Assembly: GCA_019916065.1 (NCBI GenBank)
Contig: CM034240.1
Span: forward strand, 17,531,894-17,595,893
From: Vitellaria paradoxa
Taxonomy: Eukaryota > Streptophyta > Magnoliopsida > Ericales > Sapotaceae
DNA length: 64,000 bases
Reading direction: 5' to 3'
Position 1 is the stretch's first letter, and the number at the start of each line of letters is the position of its first letter. This document shows, in pieces, positions 11,001 to 22,148 of the stretch. The notes below the pieces were generated by a model. The model did not search any database, had not been told where the DNA came from, and saw nothing but the letters and a program-made list of their open reading frames with translations. A program made the position numbers and the translations under genes.

Positions 11001-12973
11001 TCATATAATTTAAAGCGAATATGGATACGTAAAAATTATCTGTGTATAAGTATTATAAATATAAGTAAATTACACATCTAAAATATATCTTACTGGGAAG
11101 AAAAAAAAAAAAAAAAAACAAAGACAAAATGGGAACAGAAGAGGACCTCCAAAACATTTTAAATACTATCAATGCAGTTCTTGTTTAGGCAAAGAACTCT
11201 TAACAGGAGAAGAACCAATGACATTACAACTTATTGGATTAAGCAAGGAAGAGTTGAGCAACGATCCAATTGCTTGAAACTTCAGTTTCAGGTCAATTTG
11301 AATCAATAACTCTTAGGTTTTTAGTTTCATGGTGAAGATCCTTCCTTCCTAGTAATATAAGTTTTTTTTTTGGTTTAATTTTTAGCTTAGTTTTCTGAAA
11401 GAAAAAACACATGCTACTAATTTTTATTTCTGTTCGCTCAAAATGAATTTTGTCTTTGAGCAGAGACAACGAAAGAATTTGTTTCAAAGCTGGATCTTCA
11501 GCCTGGCCAAAAAGTCCTGGATGTGGGCTGTGGCATCGGTGGAGGTGACTTTTACATGGCAGAGAACTTTGATGTTCATGTCGTGGGCATTGACCTCTCT
11601 GTAAACATGGTTTCTTTTGCTCTGGAACAAGCAATTGGTCTCAAATGTTCAGTAGAATTTGAGGTTGCTGACTGCACCAAGAAAACATATCCGGACAACA
11701 CATTTGATGTGATCTACAGCCGAGACACTATTCTCCATATTAAAGTAACATGCCTCCTTTCTCTGAGCTTTAGAATTAAATATTTACTTTCCATTTGTTT
11801 GTTAACTTTGAATTGAATGGCTTTGCACTTGTTTTGGTATTTTTTTTTTGTTTTTATATATCTGGTTTCCTTAATGAATGAGAGTATGATACGAAATAAT
11901 GAAGTGCTTGACAAATGCTTTCTTTACTACTATGATCTATTTATTTTTATATATCTGGTTTACATGTAATTGTATATCTCAGTCTGGGGGTGTAATTTTG
12001 ATGTGCCTCATCAGATTGATTTGGGAAAAAGGAACTGCGATAATCTTGAACCCAGTCTGATCTCTGCACTTGACTGAACGAATATTTTAAGTGAACTTTT
12101 GTTGGAATGTTCCCATCTTCCCCCCCCCCCCCCTTCTATTTTTCTGTTTTGCTCCTTTTGCTTTTCCTGGCAAATAATTTTCCCATTTCCAAAGCTTTGA
12201 ACTATGAGCGGTTCATTTTTAGGACAAACCTGCATTGTTCAAAACCTTTTACAAGTGGTTGAAGCCAGGTGGAAAGGTTCTCATTAGTGATTACTGCAAG
12301 AGCGATGGACCTCCCTCGCCAGATTTTGCGGCATATATTAAGCAAAGAGGATATGATCTCCACAGTGTAGAAGCATATGGTCAGGTATGTTCACGCATAA
12401 AAATCTACCGTACTGACATCTCTCTCGCTCTCTCTCTCTCACATTATCTGAGTGAGCTCACTGCTCCTTTTTGGATATTTTATAGATGCTTAGAGATGCT
12501 GGTTTTGACAAGGTTGTTGCAGAGGATCGAACAGATCAGGTTCTTTGTAGTCTTTGTTCCCTTTGTATATGATAACAAGCTTGAAAATAAGGCTTCTTAA
12601 GCTAAAGAAAGCTCCCCCCCCCTTTCTTTTTTTGGGGGTTTTTCTTCCAGTTCTTGAACGTTTTGCAGAGGGAATTAGATGCAGTTGAGAAGGATCGGGA
12701 AGCATTCATCCAAGATTTCTCTGAAGTGCGTGCTCTCGCTCTCTCTCTCTCTCTCTCTAAAAAAAAAAAAATACATATAGTGTGTGCGCTCGCATTAGTT
12801 TCTATTATTTGGTTGGTATCACTGTTGGTGTTCATGCAGTTTTCTGATTGTTGCTTGTGAAATGACCTCCACAGGAGGATTATAATGATATTGTTGGAGG
12901 TTGGAGGGCAAAGCTGATCAGGAGCTCGTCAGGGGAGCAGAGGTGGGGCCTGTTTATTGCAAAGAAAAACTGA
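4716..12973 (+). CDS. NMT1: Phosphoethanolamine N-methyltransferase (PEAMT), 12 exons
   Basis: Exons read by eye: 4716-4728, 4840-4955, 8859-8996, 9093-9230, 9929-10072, 10606-10716, 10823-10964, 11464-11744, 12223-12384, 12486-12539, 12651-12725, 12875-12973. All introns are GT-AG and the joined frame is open for 490 aa, the usual length (Arabidopsis NMT1 is 491). The protein has two tandem SAM-dependent methyltransferase domains: motif [12 protein letters not shown] near residues 56-66, and [11 protein letters not shown] near 285-295. It begins [20 protein letters not shown] and ends WGLFIAKKN. The enzyme is cytosolic and adds three methyl groups to phosphoethanolamine to give phosphocholine, the committed step to phosphatidylcholine in plants. 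Intron 2 (3.9 kb) holds retroposed DNA and a perfect inverted repeat. Translation is probably controlled by the upstream ORF at 4534-4611. A rearranged partial copy lies at 34697-35200. Confidence 0.97.
4964..5009 (+). repeat. (CT)n tract followed by C10, intron 2
   Basis: A CT microsatellite at 4964-4998 and a run of ten C at 5000-5009 begin eight bases after the exon 2 donor (GT at 4956). Shorter CT tracts also follow the donors of exons 9 and 11 of the same gene. Confidence 0.9.
7413..7517. repeat. Perfect 49-bp inverted repeat with 7-nt loop, PEAMT intron 2
   Basis: Bases 7413-7461 are the exact reverse complement of 7469-7517, with loop GACTCCA. After the right arm, the 15 bases AGCATTGTAATTCTT (7514-7528) repeat 7446-7460, after which unrelated sequence begins. 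This layout is what a copy-back template switch would leave. In the pre-mRNA the segment would fold into a 49-bp duplex. Confidence 0.95.
7990..8420 (-). repeat. Retroposon-like insertion in intron 2, possibly LINE 3' end
   Basis: A T-run at 7990-8005, read on the minus strand as a poly(A) tail, is preceded on that strand by about 400 bases of mixed composition unlike the flanking AT-rich intron. This resembles the 3' end of a non-LTR retrotransposon in antisense orientation. No reverse transcriptase motif was recognised, so the family is open. Confidence 0.35.
8089..8135 (+). repeat. 15-bp direct repeats flanking a 17-nt A-rich insert
   Basis: ACTCAACAGAGTGGA occurs at 8089-8103 and again at 8121-8135, separated only by CTTACC plus a run of A. 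This is the signature of target-primed reverse transcription: a target-site duplication around a heavily 5'-truncated, poly(A)-tailed insert. Confidence 0.7.
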
Positions 12974-13057
12974 TGCTCAACGGCACTGTCATCATCTGTT
13001 GTTTGGTGCTGCTGCTTTTATTTCTACTAGTCGGTTTGATTAGGAGCTTGCTGTTAC

Positions 13058-13063
13058 AATAAA
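13058..13063 (+). terminator. Likely poly(A) signal of PEAMT
   Basis: AATAAA lies 85 bases after the PEAMT stop codon, a usual distance for a plant polyadenylation signal. The cleavage site is not determined. Confidence 0.5.
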
Positions 13064-13099
13064 AGTGGAGGACCTTCTATTTCCAATATTCCGATGATC

Positions 13100-14427
13100 T
13101 TAGTACCCATGTAAGCCAGAGGACAAGCTAGTTTTGCGATGCCTCTCTATTTGAATCCTGGTTGGATGGGATTAATTACCCTATGATTTTAGTTGATTAA
13201 TGTTACTGCTGAATCAGATAGATCAGATTCTCATAAATAAACAATATGATTTGTAAAAGGTCATTTGCTTGTCTTATGGGGATAAGCTTACCTAAGTTAG
13301 CTTGGTTCAATCTCTGCTCTCTTTGGAGTGTGTTTGGAGTTAAAAAAAAAAAAAAAAAAAAAAAAGGAAAAAAAACAAAATATAATAAAATTTTAAACAT
13401 ATGTATATATTTGAATAGATTAAAAAATATAATAAAATAAGAAGTATTGATTAATAAATCAGTTTTTAATTTAATTGTTTATTGTTTCTCAAATTACATG
13501 CTGTTTTTATTTTAGTTTCCATTACAAAACAAGCTAGAGAAGGGAAATTTTCATTATCTTTTTATTTATTTATTTATTCTCTTAACAAGTACTTGATCGA
13601 AACACAAATTTTAATTGAATAGTTTGCTATTCTTTCTAGAACAAAAGAAATGATCCTCATAATTTTTTGTTTATTTGTTTTATTTTCTCTAAGTATATCA
13701 ATATGGCATCAGAGCTAATAAGGTTTTGAATTTTCTCTACTAGAGCAGAGCATATTTGATAAATTAATTTTATGGTAGAACAATTTTCGTAAGGTATTTT
13801 TTGTTTAATTTTCAAAATTTTATTGTTAATTAATCTACATTTATTCTGTTTAATCCGTTATGTTAACTTGTTAATCGTTGGATCATTATTAAAGTCGCGC
13901 ATGACTTAAAACATATATTCTCTGTAAATCTATTATGTTAACTTATGGATCCTTGCTAAAGTCGTATATGACTTAAAACCTATATTTTCCGGTTTAGGAG
14001 ATGTTATGTTTTGTTTGGAAAGAGAAAAAAACATTTCTCTTTTAGAATTGATTTGATTTTAAAATTAGATAATTGATTTGATTAATAAAATTTTGTGTTT
14101 GGAACGTATGTTTGGATTTAAGAATTGAGTTGAATTGATTTAAAAGAAATATCAAATTTGACTATGTTAATATAAAATAAAAAATATGGTAAATTGCATA
14201 TATGAGGATAAATTTGTTCAGTTATTTATATGGATTAAGAAAATAATAAAATTTCATCAAATTCTATTGTTTTATGTTAGATTTCGAAGGATATAGAAAT
14301 TCTAAAATTTAAATTATGAAATGAAATCAAATCCAATTCATAAAATTTTATTTTAATTCGAAACATAAGAATTAATAAGAATTCTCACTAAATAATATCA
14401 AATCTCATCAAATTCACAATTTTAAAC
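13100..14427. other. Intergenic, AT-rich; possible copia remnant
   Basis: No gene is seen. There is a run of 23 A at 13341. The sequence TGGCATCAGAGC at 13704-13715 differs in one base from the initiator tRNA-Met primer-binding site and may mark the edge of a decayed Ty1/copia LTR. A diverged direct duplication of about 70 bp (TATGTTAACTT...AAAGTCG...ATGACTTAAAAC) spans about 13858-13990. Confidence 0.5.
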
Positions 14428-15409
14428 TATCACGCCCCGAAATTTTCAATCCAGTTACGTGTCAAATCACATAAATAAGACAATATCAAGCGAAAGCAAA
14501 TTATCAATATTTAAAAATAGAATCTCTCAAAGTCTTAAAATTGCCACCAAATGGGCTACAATAATAATGTCTCAAAAATGAGCCCAAACTATAATTCATT
14601 ACTTTATAAACAAAAAATGAAAATGTAAAGTAAATAATCTATCAAAATATTCCAATACCGGCTAATCCAGCTCAAGGGTCCTTCACGAGTATCTGTTCTT
14701 GCAACATCAACTATAGGGGGATGAGTACTAAACTACGTTTACTCAAAGAATGCATATCAGACATTAGTTTTAATAATGTAAGGATATCAACACTTAACTG
14801 ATTTTAAAATAAGTTAAAAACTTATCATCTTTGTAATTAATCTAAATTTTCATATTAAGTCATATCGTTTCAATTTAACAGTTACTTAGTCATGATCTTG
14901 CAATCTCATACTAAAATATATCTTATCACAATCATACGCATCAATATCATACCATGGCTCAAGTATTTTGCAAGGCCATTCTGTGCTCACAGAATTAAAC
15001 CTAAATCAAATCCCCAGGCCTTAGCAATAGGGTACAACTAGTCCCGCAGTCGCGAATATACTCATCAAATCACTTACGGCCTTGGTCACGCAGTCCTAGT
15101 CTATCACAAACTTTGCCTTAATAGGCATCTGGTCCTGCAGTCCTGGTACAATATATAATATAAGGAGTCATACAAACGCTTTGTAGGTTACTAACCTACT
15201 AGAAACGATACCCATCTTATACAAGTTTCAGGACTTTTAACCTTTGTGCTCTAAAACCTACTTTTCTAGAACAACAGCACATTATATACAAAAGTTCATC
15301 TTAAGTTAAGTTTTTGTGTTCATCTTTTAAATTAATAAGTCTTATGAAGTAATATTTTTTCGGGCCTAAGTTTCATGTTGCCCGTTGCATACATGTATTT
15401 AACATATTA
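14428..15409 (-). repeat. 3' part of an older LTR split by a later insertion
   Basis: On the plus strand it starts TATCACGCCCCG, the reverse complement of the CGGGGCGTGATA end of the LTR at 1205-3996. It contains the GGGACTGCGGGAC-type units and the GGGCAACATGAAACTTAGGCC segment of that LTR in reverse complement. It breaks off exactly at the TATTA duplication of the minus-strand element. Its continuation should begin at 23949 but is too diverged to recognise, and no internal region of this older element was found nearby. Confidence 0.75.
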
Positions 15410-17229
15410 TGTCACGCCCCGGGTTTCTCAACCCAAGTATGTGAACAAAAGAATACACATTGCATTATTTAATAACTTTCCATGTCCTACACCAGAGTCA
15501 TGTATACATTTTATGGAGCAATAGAAATAAAAAAAAATAAAACTAAACTTTAAATTTAAATAAATGTCTCAGTCAAAGTCAACCAGGCAATAAGCTCCAA
15601 AAATTAAGCCCAAATATTCTCCCAAAACTAGATAAAATAATTAATAATAACCTCACAAACAGAGGCTTATTACAATTCACTAAAAAAAATTTAATGTAAT
15701 TAAATAAAAATAAATAAATAAATTCCTAATTTTCATGGTGAGTAGGTTCTGCGCGTGACTCAAATTTATTACCTGCATCACAAGCTGTAAGGGGATGAGC
15801 ACTAATACTACGTGTGCTCGGAATCCTAGTAATAATAATATAAATGCAGTATGCCCTAACATGCTACTAAGTGAAACCATTATGCACAAGTAACAATTTC
15901 AAAAAAGAACTTAAATTTATCTATTTATCTCTTTTCGTTACTATTAACCCTGCTTTAGCACCACATAACACATAAAAAAAATCAATTTAATTTCAAGGTA
16001 CTGCTGCTTATTTGTTTCATAGAAACAAGACCTAACCAGTATACATCATTCATTGATGTTTGCTTGGTTGTCCCGTAGAAACAAGACTCAACCAATATAC
16101 ACCATCCTTCGGTGTCTGCTTCCTAGGCCGAAGCTTTCGGAATATAATATGCTACCCTTAGGCATCTGCATCATTCGTAGGCTACTAGCCTACTGGACTC
16201 GATTACCACTCCCGCGCGGGTTTCGAGACCCTCAACCCTTGGGTATGTATACCCGATATTTTCAGTATCTCTCAACCCAAGCAAAATATAATATTAAATT
16301 TTATTTTAATATCTACATTAAATAAATTCTTTTAAATAAAAATTTAATAGATCTTATTAACCCTTAATTCACTAGTACATTAAATAACACAAAATTTCTA
16401 AACAATTAAATAAACAAAATAATCTAACAAATGTGTTATTTAATCACACTAACAGAATTTAAAAAAAAAAAACAAATAAAAATAAATAATTGATTCATCA
16501 AACACTTCAAGTCACCTTCTGGATGAATTGGTCACTAAATGACAAATATATAAATATATATATTAGATTTTGTCTTCTAGCCAAGAAAAAAAATCTCTGA
16601 ATGGACTTGGTGCACATTTTATGTAACCAGACAATCATGGCTAACATCAAATAAAACAGAACTCATAAATCTGAATCTTGTTCATGTACGGTAACAATTA
16701 AGTTGATTTGACTGTGTGAGACCAAATAAATAAAAAAAATATTAATAATAATAAATATATATATATACACATACAAATATATATACACAGACAACTCAAT
16801 CATAGGTGCATTAAACACATAAAAGGAACCACCCCTTACCTGGGTTGCATTCAAAAAATCAGAAGGAAGTCAGTCCGAAAATGGAAAGAAATCGGCAACG
16901 CAAGAAGATCAAACTGACAGCCTATGCACCTTTTTCTTTGGGGTTTTATTTTTTTATAAAATAAATACAACTTTGTGTATTTATAGTAGAAGAGTTTTAA
17001 ATCTAACCAACTAATTAATTTCCTACTTCCCATAGGTTTAGGAAAATTACACTTTTTCCTAAAAAATAAAAATCTTTTCAAATATACCCCAAAAATTAAT
17101 CTTTTTAAGTACAACTTAAAATTAAATACCAAAAATTATAAATTATTAAATTTAAATAATGAAATAAACTCACTGAATAAATAAATATATATAATATAAC
17201 TAAATTAAATGAAAATTCGGGTCATTACA
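15410..17229 (-). repeat. 3' LTR of the minus-strand Ty3/gypsy element
   Basis: It reads TGTCACGCCCCGGG...TCGGGTCATTACA on the plus strand, so its ends are TG and CA. It is 1820 bp and nearly collinear with the LTR at 22149-23943; small indels lie in A-runs and in the ATATAT stretch near 16760-16790. Confidence 0.95.
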
Positions 17230-17242
17230 TCCTATTTCCCTT
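17230..17242 (-). other. Polypurine tract of the minus-strand element
   Basis: On the minus strand AAGGGAAATAGGA directly precedes the LTR start TGTAATGACCCG. Confidence 0.75.
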
Positions 17243-17286
17243 ACAAAAATTTTGTCCTTGAAATTTGGGAAGTAAATAAAAGAAAA

Positions 17287-20200
17287 TTAAGGAAACAACT
17301 CTGGGTATCTACTCCGCATATCTGCATCTTGCTCCCAAGTCGACTCCTCAATACCATGATGCTTCCATAACACTCTAACTAAGGGGATAGTCTTTCCTCG
17401 TAGCACTTGCTCCCGAGAATCCAAAATTTCAATTGGTTTCACCTCATAAGTTACATCTGAATCAACCTTAAGTTCGGTCTAGTCTAACACATGTGAATGG
17501 TCCGGGTTATATTTCCGGAGCATGGACACATGAAATACTTCACGCACTCCTGAGAGTTGTGGTGGCAAAGCAAGACGGTATGCCACCTCTCCAACCCTAG
17601 TCAAAACCTCAAATGGCCCGATATATCTTGGGGACAACTTCCTCCTACGCCCAAAATGAAACTGACCCTTCCGTGGTGAAACCTTTAGGAACACATGCTC
17701 TCCTACTTCAAACTCCAATGGTCTTCATCTCTTATCAGCATAACTCTTTTGGCGACTCCGTGCTGTCTCAAGTCTTTGTTGAATCGCTTTGACCTTCTCA
17801 GTCGTCTCTTGTACAAACTCAGGTCTAACAATTGCAGTTTCTCCAACCTCAGCCCAACAAATAAGAGATCTGCACGGTCTACCATACAAATCTTCAAAAA
17901 GAGCCATCCCAATGCTCGATTGGTAACTATTATTATATGCAAATTCAATCAAAGGAAGATGATTCTCCCAGCTGCCACGAAAATCAAGCACACATGCCAT
18001 GAGCATTTCCTCCAAAATCTAAATTGTATATTCTGACTGTCTATCGGTCTGAGGATGAAAGGCAGTAGTAAACAACAATTCTGTCCCCATAGCCACTTGG
18101 AGACTCTACCAAAATCGAGAATCCAAACACGGGTCTCTATCTGAGACAATGGATACAGGGGCTCCGTGAAGACTCACGATTTCCTTAACATATAATTTAG
18201 CCAAGACATCCATAGAGTCGGTCAATCGAATCGGCAAGAAGTGAGCTGACTTCGTTAACCTATCTACTATCACCTAAATAGTGTCGTGACCCTTTAGAGA
18301 TCTCGGTAAGCCAGAAACAAAATCCATTGTAATGTTCTCCCACTTCCACTCTGACACTGGTAGAGACTACAAAAGACTCGTCGGTTTCTGATGCTTAGCC
18401 TTAACCTGCTGACAAATAAGGCATCTACTCACAAACTCTGCCACATCCTTCTTCATACCTGCCCAAAAGAACTGACGGCGAAGGTCGTGATACATCTTAG
18501 CACCTCCAGGATGTACTACAAATTTAGAATGATGGAACTCCTTTAAAACTATATCTCAAGTAGAGATGGGCACGAAAAGTCTCCCCAAATACCTCAAACC
18601 GTTATCGTCACCAATCACCCATCCTAGCATCTCATCAGGACTCGACAACTTAGCTCGAATCGCCTCACATTCAATATCAGTCCCCTGAGCTTCTATCACA
18701 CGACTCAATAAAATTGGCTGAGTAGCCATGGCACACAAGATAGCATGACCCTCATCTTCCAGGGTGATACTAGAGCTCAAAATCATAATCCTCCATGTAC
18801 TCCATCCATCTTCTTTGTCTCAGATTCAGATCCTTCTAAGTGAAAAGATGTTTCAAACTTTTGTGGTCAGAAAACATCTCAAAATTTTCACCATACAAAT
18901 AGTGTCTCCAGTTTTTCAGAGCAAAGATAATTGCTGCCAACTCAGTCATGCACTGGGTAGTTATGCTCGTGAGTCTTCAATTGCCTAGACCCATACGCTA
19001 CTACCCTGTCACTCTGCATCAACACACAGCCTAAACCTCCTTGGATGCGTCACAATAAACTGAATAACCTAATCATCTCTTGGGAATCACAAGCACTGGT
19101 GTAGTAGTTAGCCTTTTCTTTAGCTCCTGAAAAGACTGCTCACACTTCCATCCCAAAGAAACTTGACCCCTTTTTGAGTCAACCTAGTCATCGGCCTGGC
19201 TAACCTCGGGAAGTCACGAACAAATCTTCGGTAATATCCTACCAAACTCAGAAAACTCCGAATCTCAAAAACTGTCTTCGGTCTTTGCCAATCCATAACT
19301 GCCTCAACCTTAGACAGATCAACTACAACTCCTTCCTCAGAAACAACATGCCCGATAAACTTCACCTATTTGAGCCAGAACTCACACTTGTTCAATTTAG
19401 CATAGAGCTGGTGATCTCTCAAGGTCTGAAGTACAACTCTCAAATGCTCTTCATGTTCCTCTTCTGATCGGGAATAAACCAGAATATCATCAATAAACAC
19501 AACTACAAACTTGTTCAAATATCTTCTGAACACCCGGTTTATTAAGTCCATGAACACTGCAGGAGCATTGGTCAGTTCAAATGGCATCACTAAGAACTCG
19601 TAGTGCCCATACCGAGTCCTAAATGCCGTCTTAGAAATGTCCTCCTACTTCACCCTCAACTGGTGGTAACCAGATCTCAAATCAATCTTTGAGAAAATGA
19701 CCGAACCCTTCAGTTGGTTGAACAGATCGTCAATCCTCGGTAAAGGATACCGATTCTTGATTGTGACTCGGTTCAACATTTGGTAATCTATACATATCCT
19801 GAGAGTTCCATCATTTTTAGCTGCAAATAGTGCTGGTGCACCCCAAGGTGAAGTGCTAGGGTGGATAAATCCCTTAGAGTTCAACTCCTCTATCTGGGAT
19901 CTTAACTCTACCAACTCTACAAGTACCAATCTATACGGGGCTATAGAAATTGGTTTTGTGCCAGGAATCAGATCAATCCCAAATACAATTTCCCGTTCAG
20001 GTGGTAATCCAAATACTTCTGAAAATACTTCTGGAAATTCACAAACGACTCGTGGTAACTCAATCTTATCACCATCCTCGTCCTCCAAAGCAATACAAGC
20101 AAATAAATTGCACAAGTCTACTCGTCCTTGCCCATCGAGAGAAGGCAAGAGTTGAGGGCTACAACGATCACCAGAAAATCGTATTCGATCTCCCTCTGTA

Positions 20201-20586
20201 GTAAATAAGGTCACCCGACTCTTAGCACAATCTATCATCACTTAAGAGACTGACAGCCAGTTCCTGCCAAGAATCATATCAAAGATTCCCATGTCTATCA
20301 CAATCAGATCAAAAACTGACAAGTGCTCCCGTCCCGAAGTCTCATCCCTGACAGTGATCTCACAATTCTTACAGACTCGATTCAACACAGAATGACCCCC
20401 TATCGGTGTTTCAACGTACAATGGTGGAATTAACTTGTCCACAGATAAATTTAATGTAGGCATAAATGATGCAGCAATAAATGAATAAGATGCTCTTGTA
20501 TCTACAAAAACTGTGGATTTAGTAGCATAAATAAGAAAGGTATCTCTCGTCACTATAGGCTCTGCACATCCATCATTCTGGGCCAC
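17287..20586 (-). pseudogene. Ty3/gypsy pol: protease, RT, RNase H, integrase, chromodomain
   Basis: The pieces lie in one reading frame over 3.3 kb. In order: aspartic protease (20242-20586) with the catalytic triplet DTG changed to DTR at 20494-20502; reverse transcriptase (about 19366-20000) with [12 protein letters not shown] and the catalytic FIDDILVYS; RNase H region (about 18560-19100, poorly conserved); integrase zinc finger (about 18400-18480) and core (about 17950-18350); then [20 protein letters not shown] and a chromodomain-like end with VRVLWKHHGIEEST, stopping at 17287. Nonsense codons occur at about 20240, 19643 and 19366 and at several places in the integrase. Because the frame is kept, decay has been mainly by substitution. 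Confidence 0.9.
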
Positions 20587-20599
20587 AGTGAAAACTCGT

Positions 20600-21975
20600 C
20601 CCTAAACTGGTGCTGTTGGTGGTCTACCCCCTTTTGTTCCTACTGGGATCCACTCTGAACTCCTTAATGTTGTTGAACACCACTTGGAACACCCATTTGA
20701 TATTGCGGTGCCCCACCTTGAGTACCTCTCTGAAAATGAGTCTGCACTGATTGTGACCCTGCTGGCTTGCTACTTTATACTGGCTTAGCTAGCTGTGGAA
20801 GTCTCATAACACTTCCATTATCTTGCCTCTGCGGACAACGTCTCTGCACATGACCCGGTAGGCCACACGTGTAACAAGTCTTTACTTAGGCCCTATTTTC
20901 AGATCCACCTGAGTCACCCTTATAAGGACAATGAAACTGACGATGCCCAGGTTGTCTGCAGTTATGATAGATAACAGAGCTCTGTGCAGGAACTCCTGCT
21001 GCTACTGACTGACTTGGAGTTGTACCCCCTGCTGAAACTGCTAAGTCTGTGCCCCATGCAAATTTTCTCTTTGTCTATTAGTGGGTCTGTTCTCCTGGTG
21101 TTGAGTATTTCCTTGCCTAGCTTCATTCTGTGCCCTAGTATCTGTCAAAGTTTTCTCCACTGCCATTGCTCGATCAACCAAGGTCTCATATTAATTAAGC
21201 CCCAAAAGCACTATCCGATCTCTGATAGCAGGCCTCAATCCTTTCTTAAACCGTCTACACTTGGTGCATTCAGTGGACACCAACTCCTTAGCATATTTGG
21301 CCAATGAGGTAAATCTACGCCCATACTCCAACACAGTCATTGGCTCTTGAGTCAAAATTAGAAATTCTTCAAGCTTGGCATCTCTCAGAGACTGTGGGAA
21401 GAAGTAGTCTATGAAATGCTCTTTAAAATCATCCCAAGTAAGTGCAGACGCCCCACGAGACCCCTTCATAGTACTCCACCAATCCGCTGCAGCACCCTCC
21501 AACTGAAAAGCAGCAAGCAAGACTCTGGTCTTATCCTCATTTAACTGCATCACTTCGAATATTTTCTCATTCTCGTGCAAAAACTTCTCAACCTCTTCAG
21601 TGTCTGCTGTGCTACAGTAAGTAGGAGGTTTCATTCTCCTAAACTTCTCATACGGAGCTATAGGCTCATTTGCATTCCTCCAGCAAATATTGCAGCCATT
21701 TGTTGCATCCACATCTATTGGTCCACCATTTCTAGTTGCGGCACACTTGGTACTTCGGATTGCACCTCAACCACGTGAGATACCCCTAATGGAACCTCTG
21801 CTCCAACCCTAGCATATGACCCCTGCTCTTGTGACACTCCCGCAGCAACGGGAACATCATCAACTAAAGCCTCAAGGCCTCGCCCAGCCTAAATCCCTTG
21901 GCCTCGGCCCCTACTACGACCACGGCCATGGCCCTTGTCTCTACCTCTAACACCTGGAGCTACATATAGTGGCAT
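20600..21975 (-). pseudogene. Ty3/gypsy gag with zinc knuckle (broken)
   Basis: ATG at 21975 starts MPLYVAPGVRGRDKG, followed by an RG-rich stretch and an early TAG at 21889-21891. The retrotransposon gag domain is clear at about 21191-21650, with FLHENEKIFEVMQL, AADWW and LRDAKLEEFLILTQ. A CCHC zinc knuckle (CYTCGLPGHVQRRC) lies near 20850-20890. Another stop follows near 21190, and gag is in a different frame from pol, so a frameshift separates them. Gag is the structural nucleocapsid protein; this copy cannot make it. Confidence 0.85.
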
Positions 21976-22133
21976 TCTCTAAAAATTACAAAAATATACT
22001 AAGGTTAACGTCTTCTTAACAATCTAAATCCAATAAAATATCAAATTCACATATCACAATTAAATAAACTATCATGTAAACACATAGCACCTAAAAATAA
22101 AAGGCCCACTGTCCCTAGGTATTCTAAACCTAG

Positions 22134-22145
22134 GCTCTGATACCA
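22134..22145 (-). other. Primer-binding site (initiator tRNA-Met)
   Basis: The minus strand reads TGGTATCAGAGC, complementary to the 3' end of plant initiator tRNA-Met, three bases inside the 5' LTR at 22149. Confidence 0.9.
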
Positions 22146-22148
22146 AGT

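Noticed and set aside
13246..13440. Plus-strand 64-aa frame through a long A-run
   Set aside because: Its coding length depends on a homopolymer translated as poly-lysine; it lies past the PEAMT poly(A) signal.
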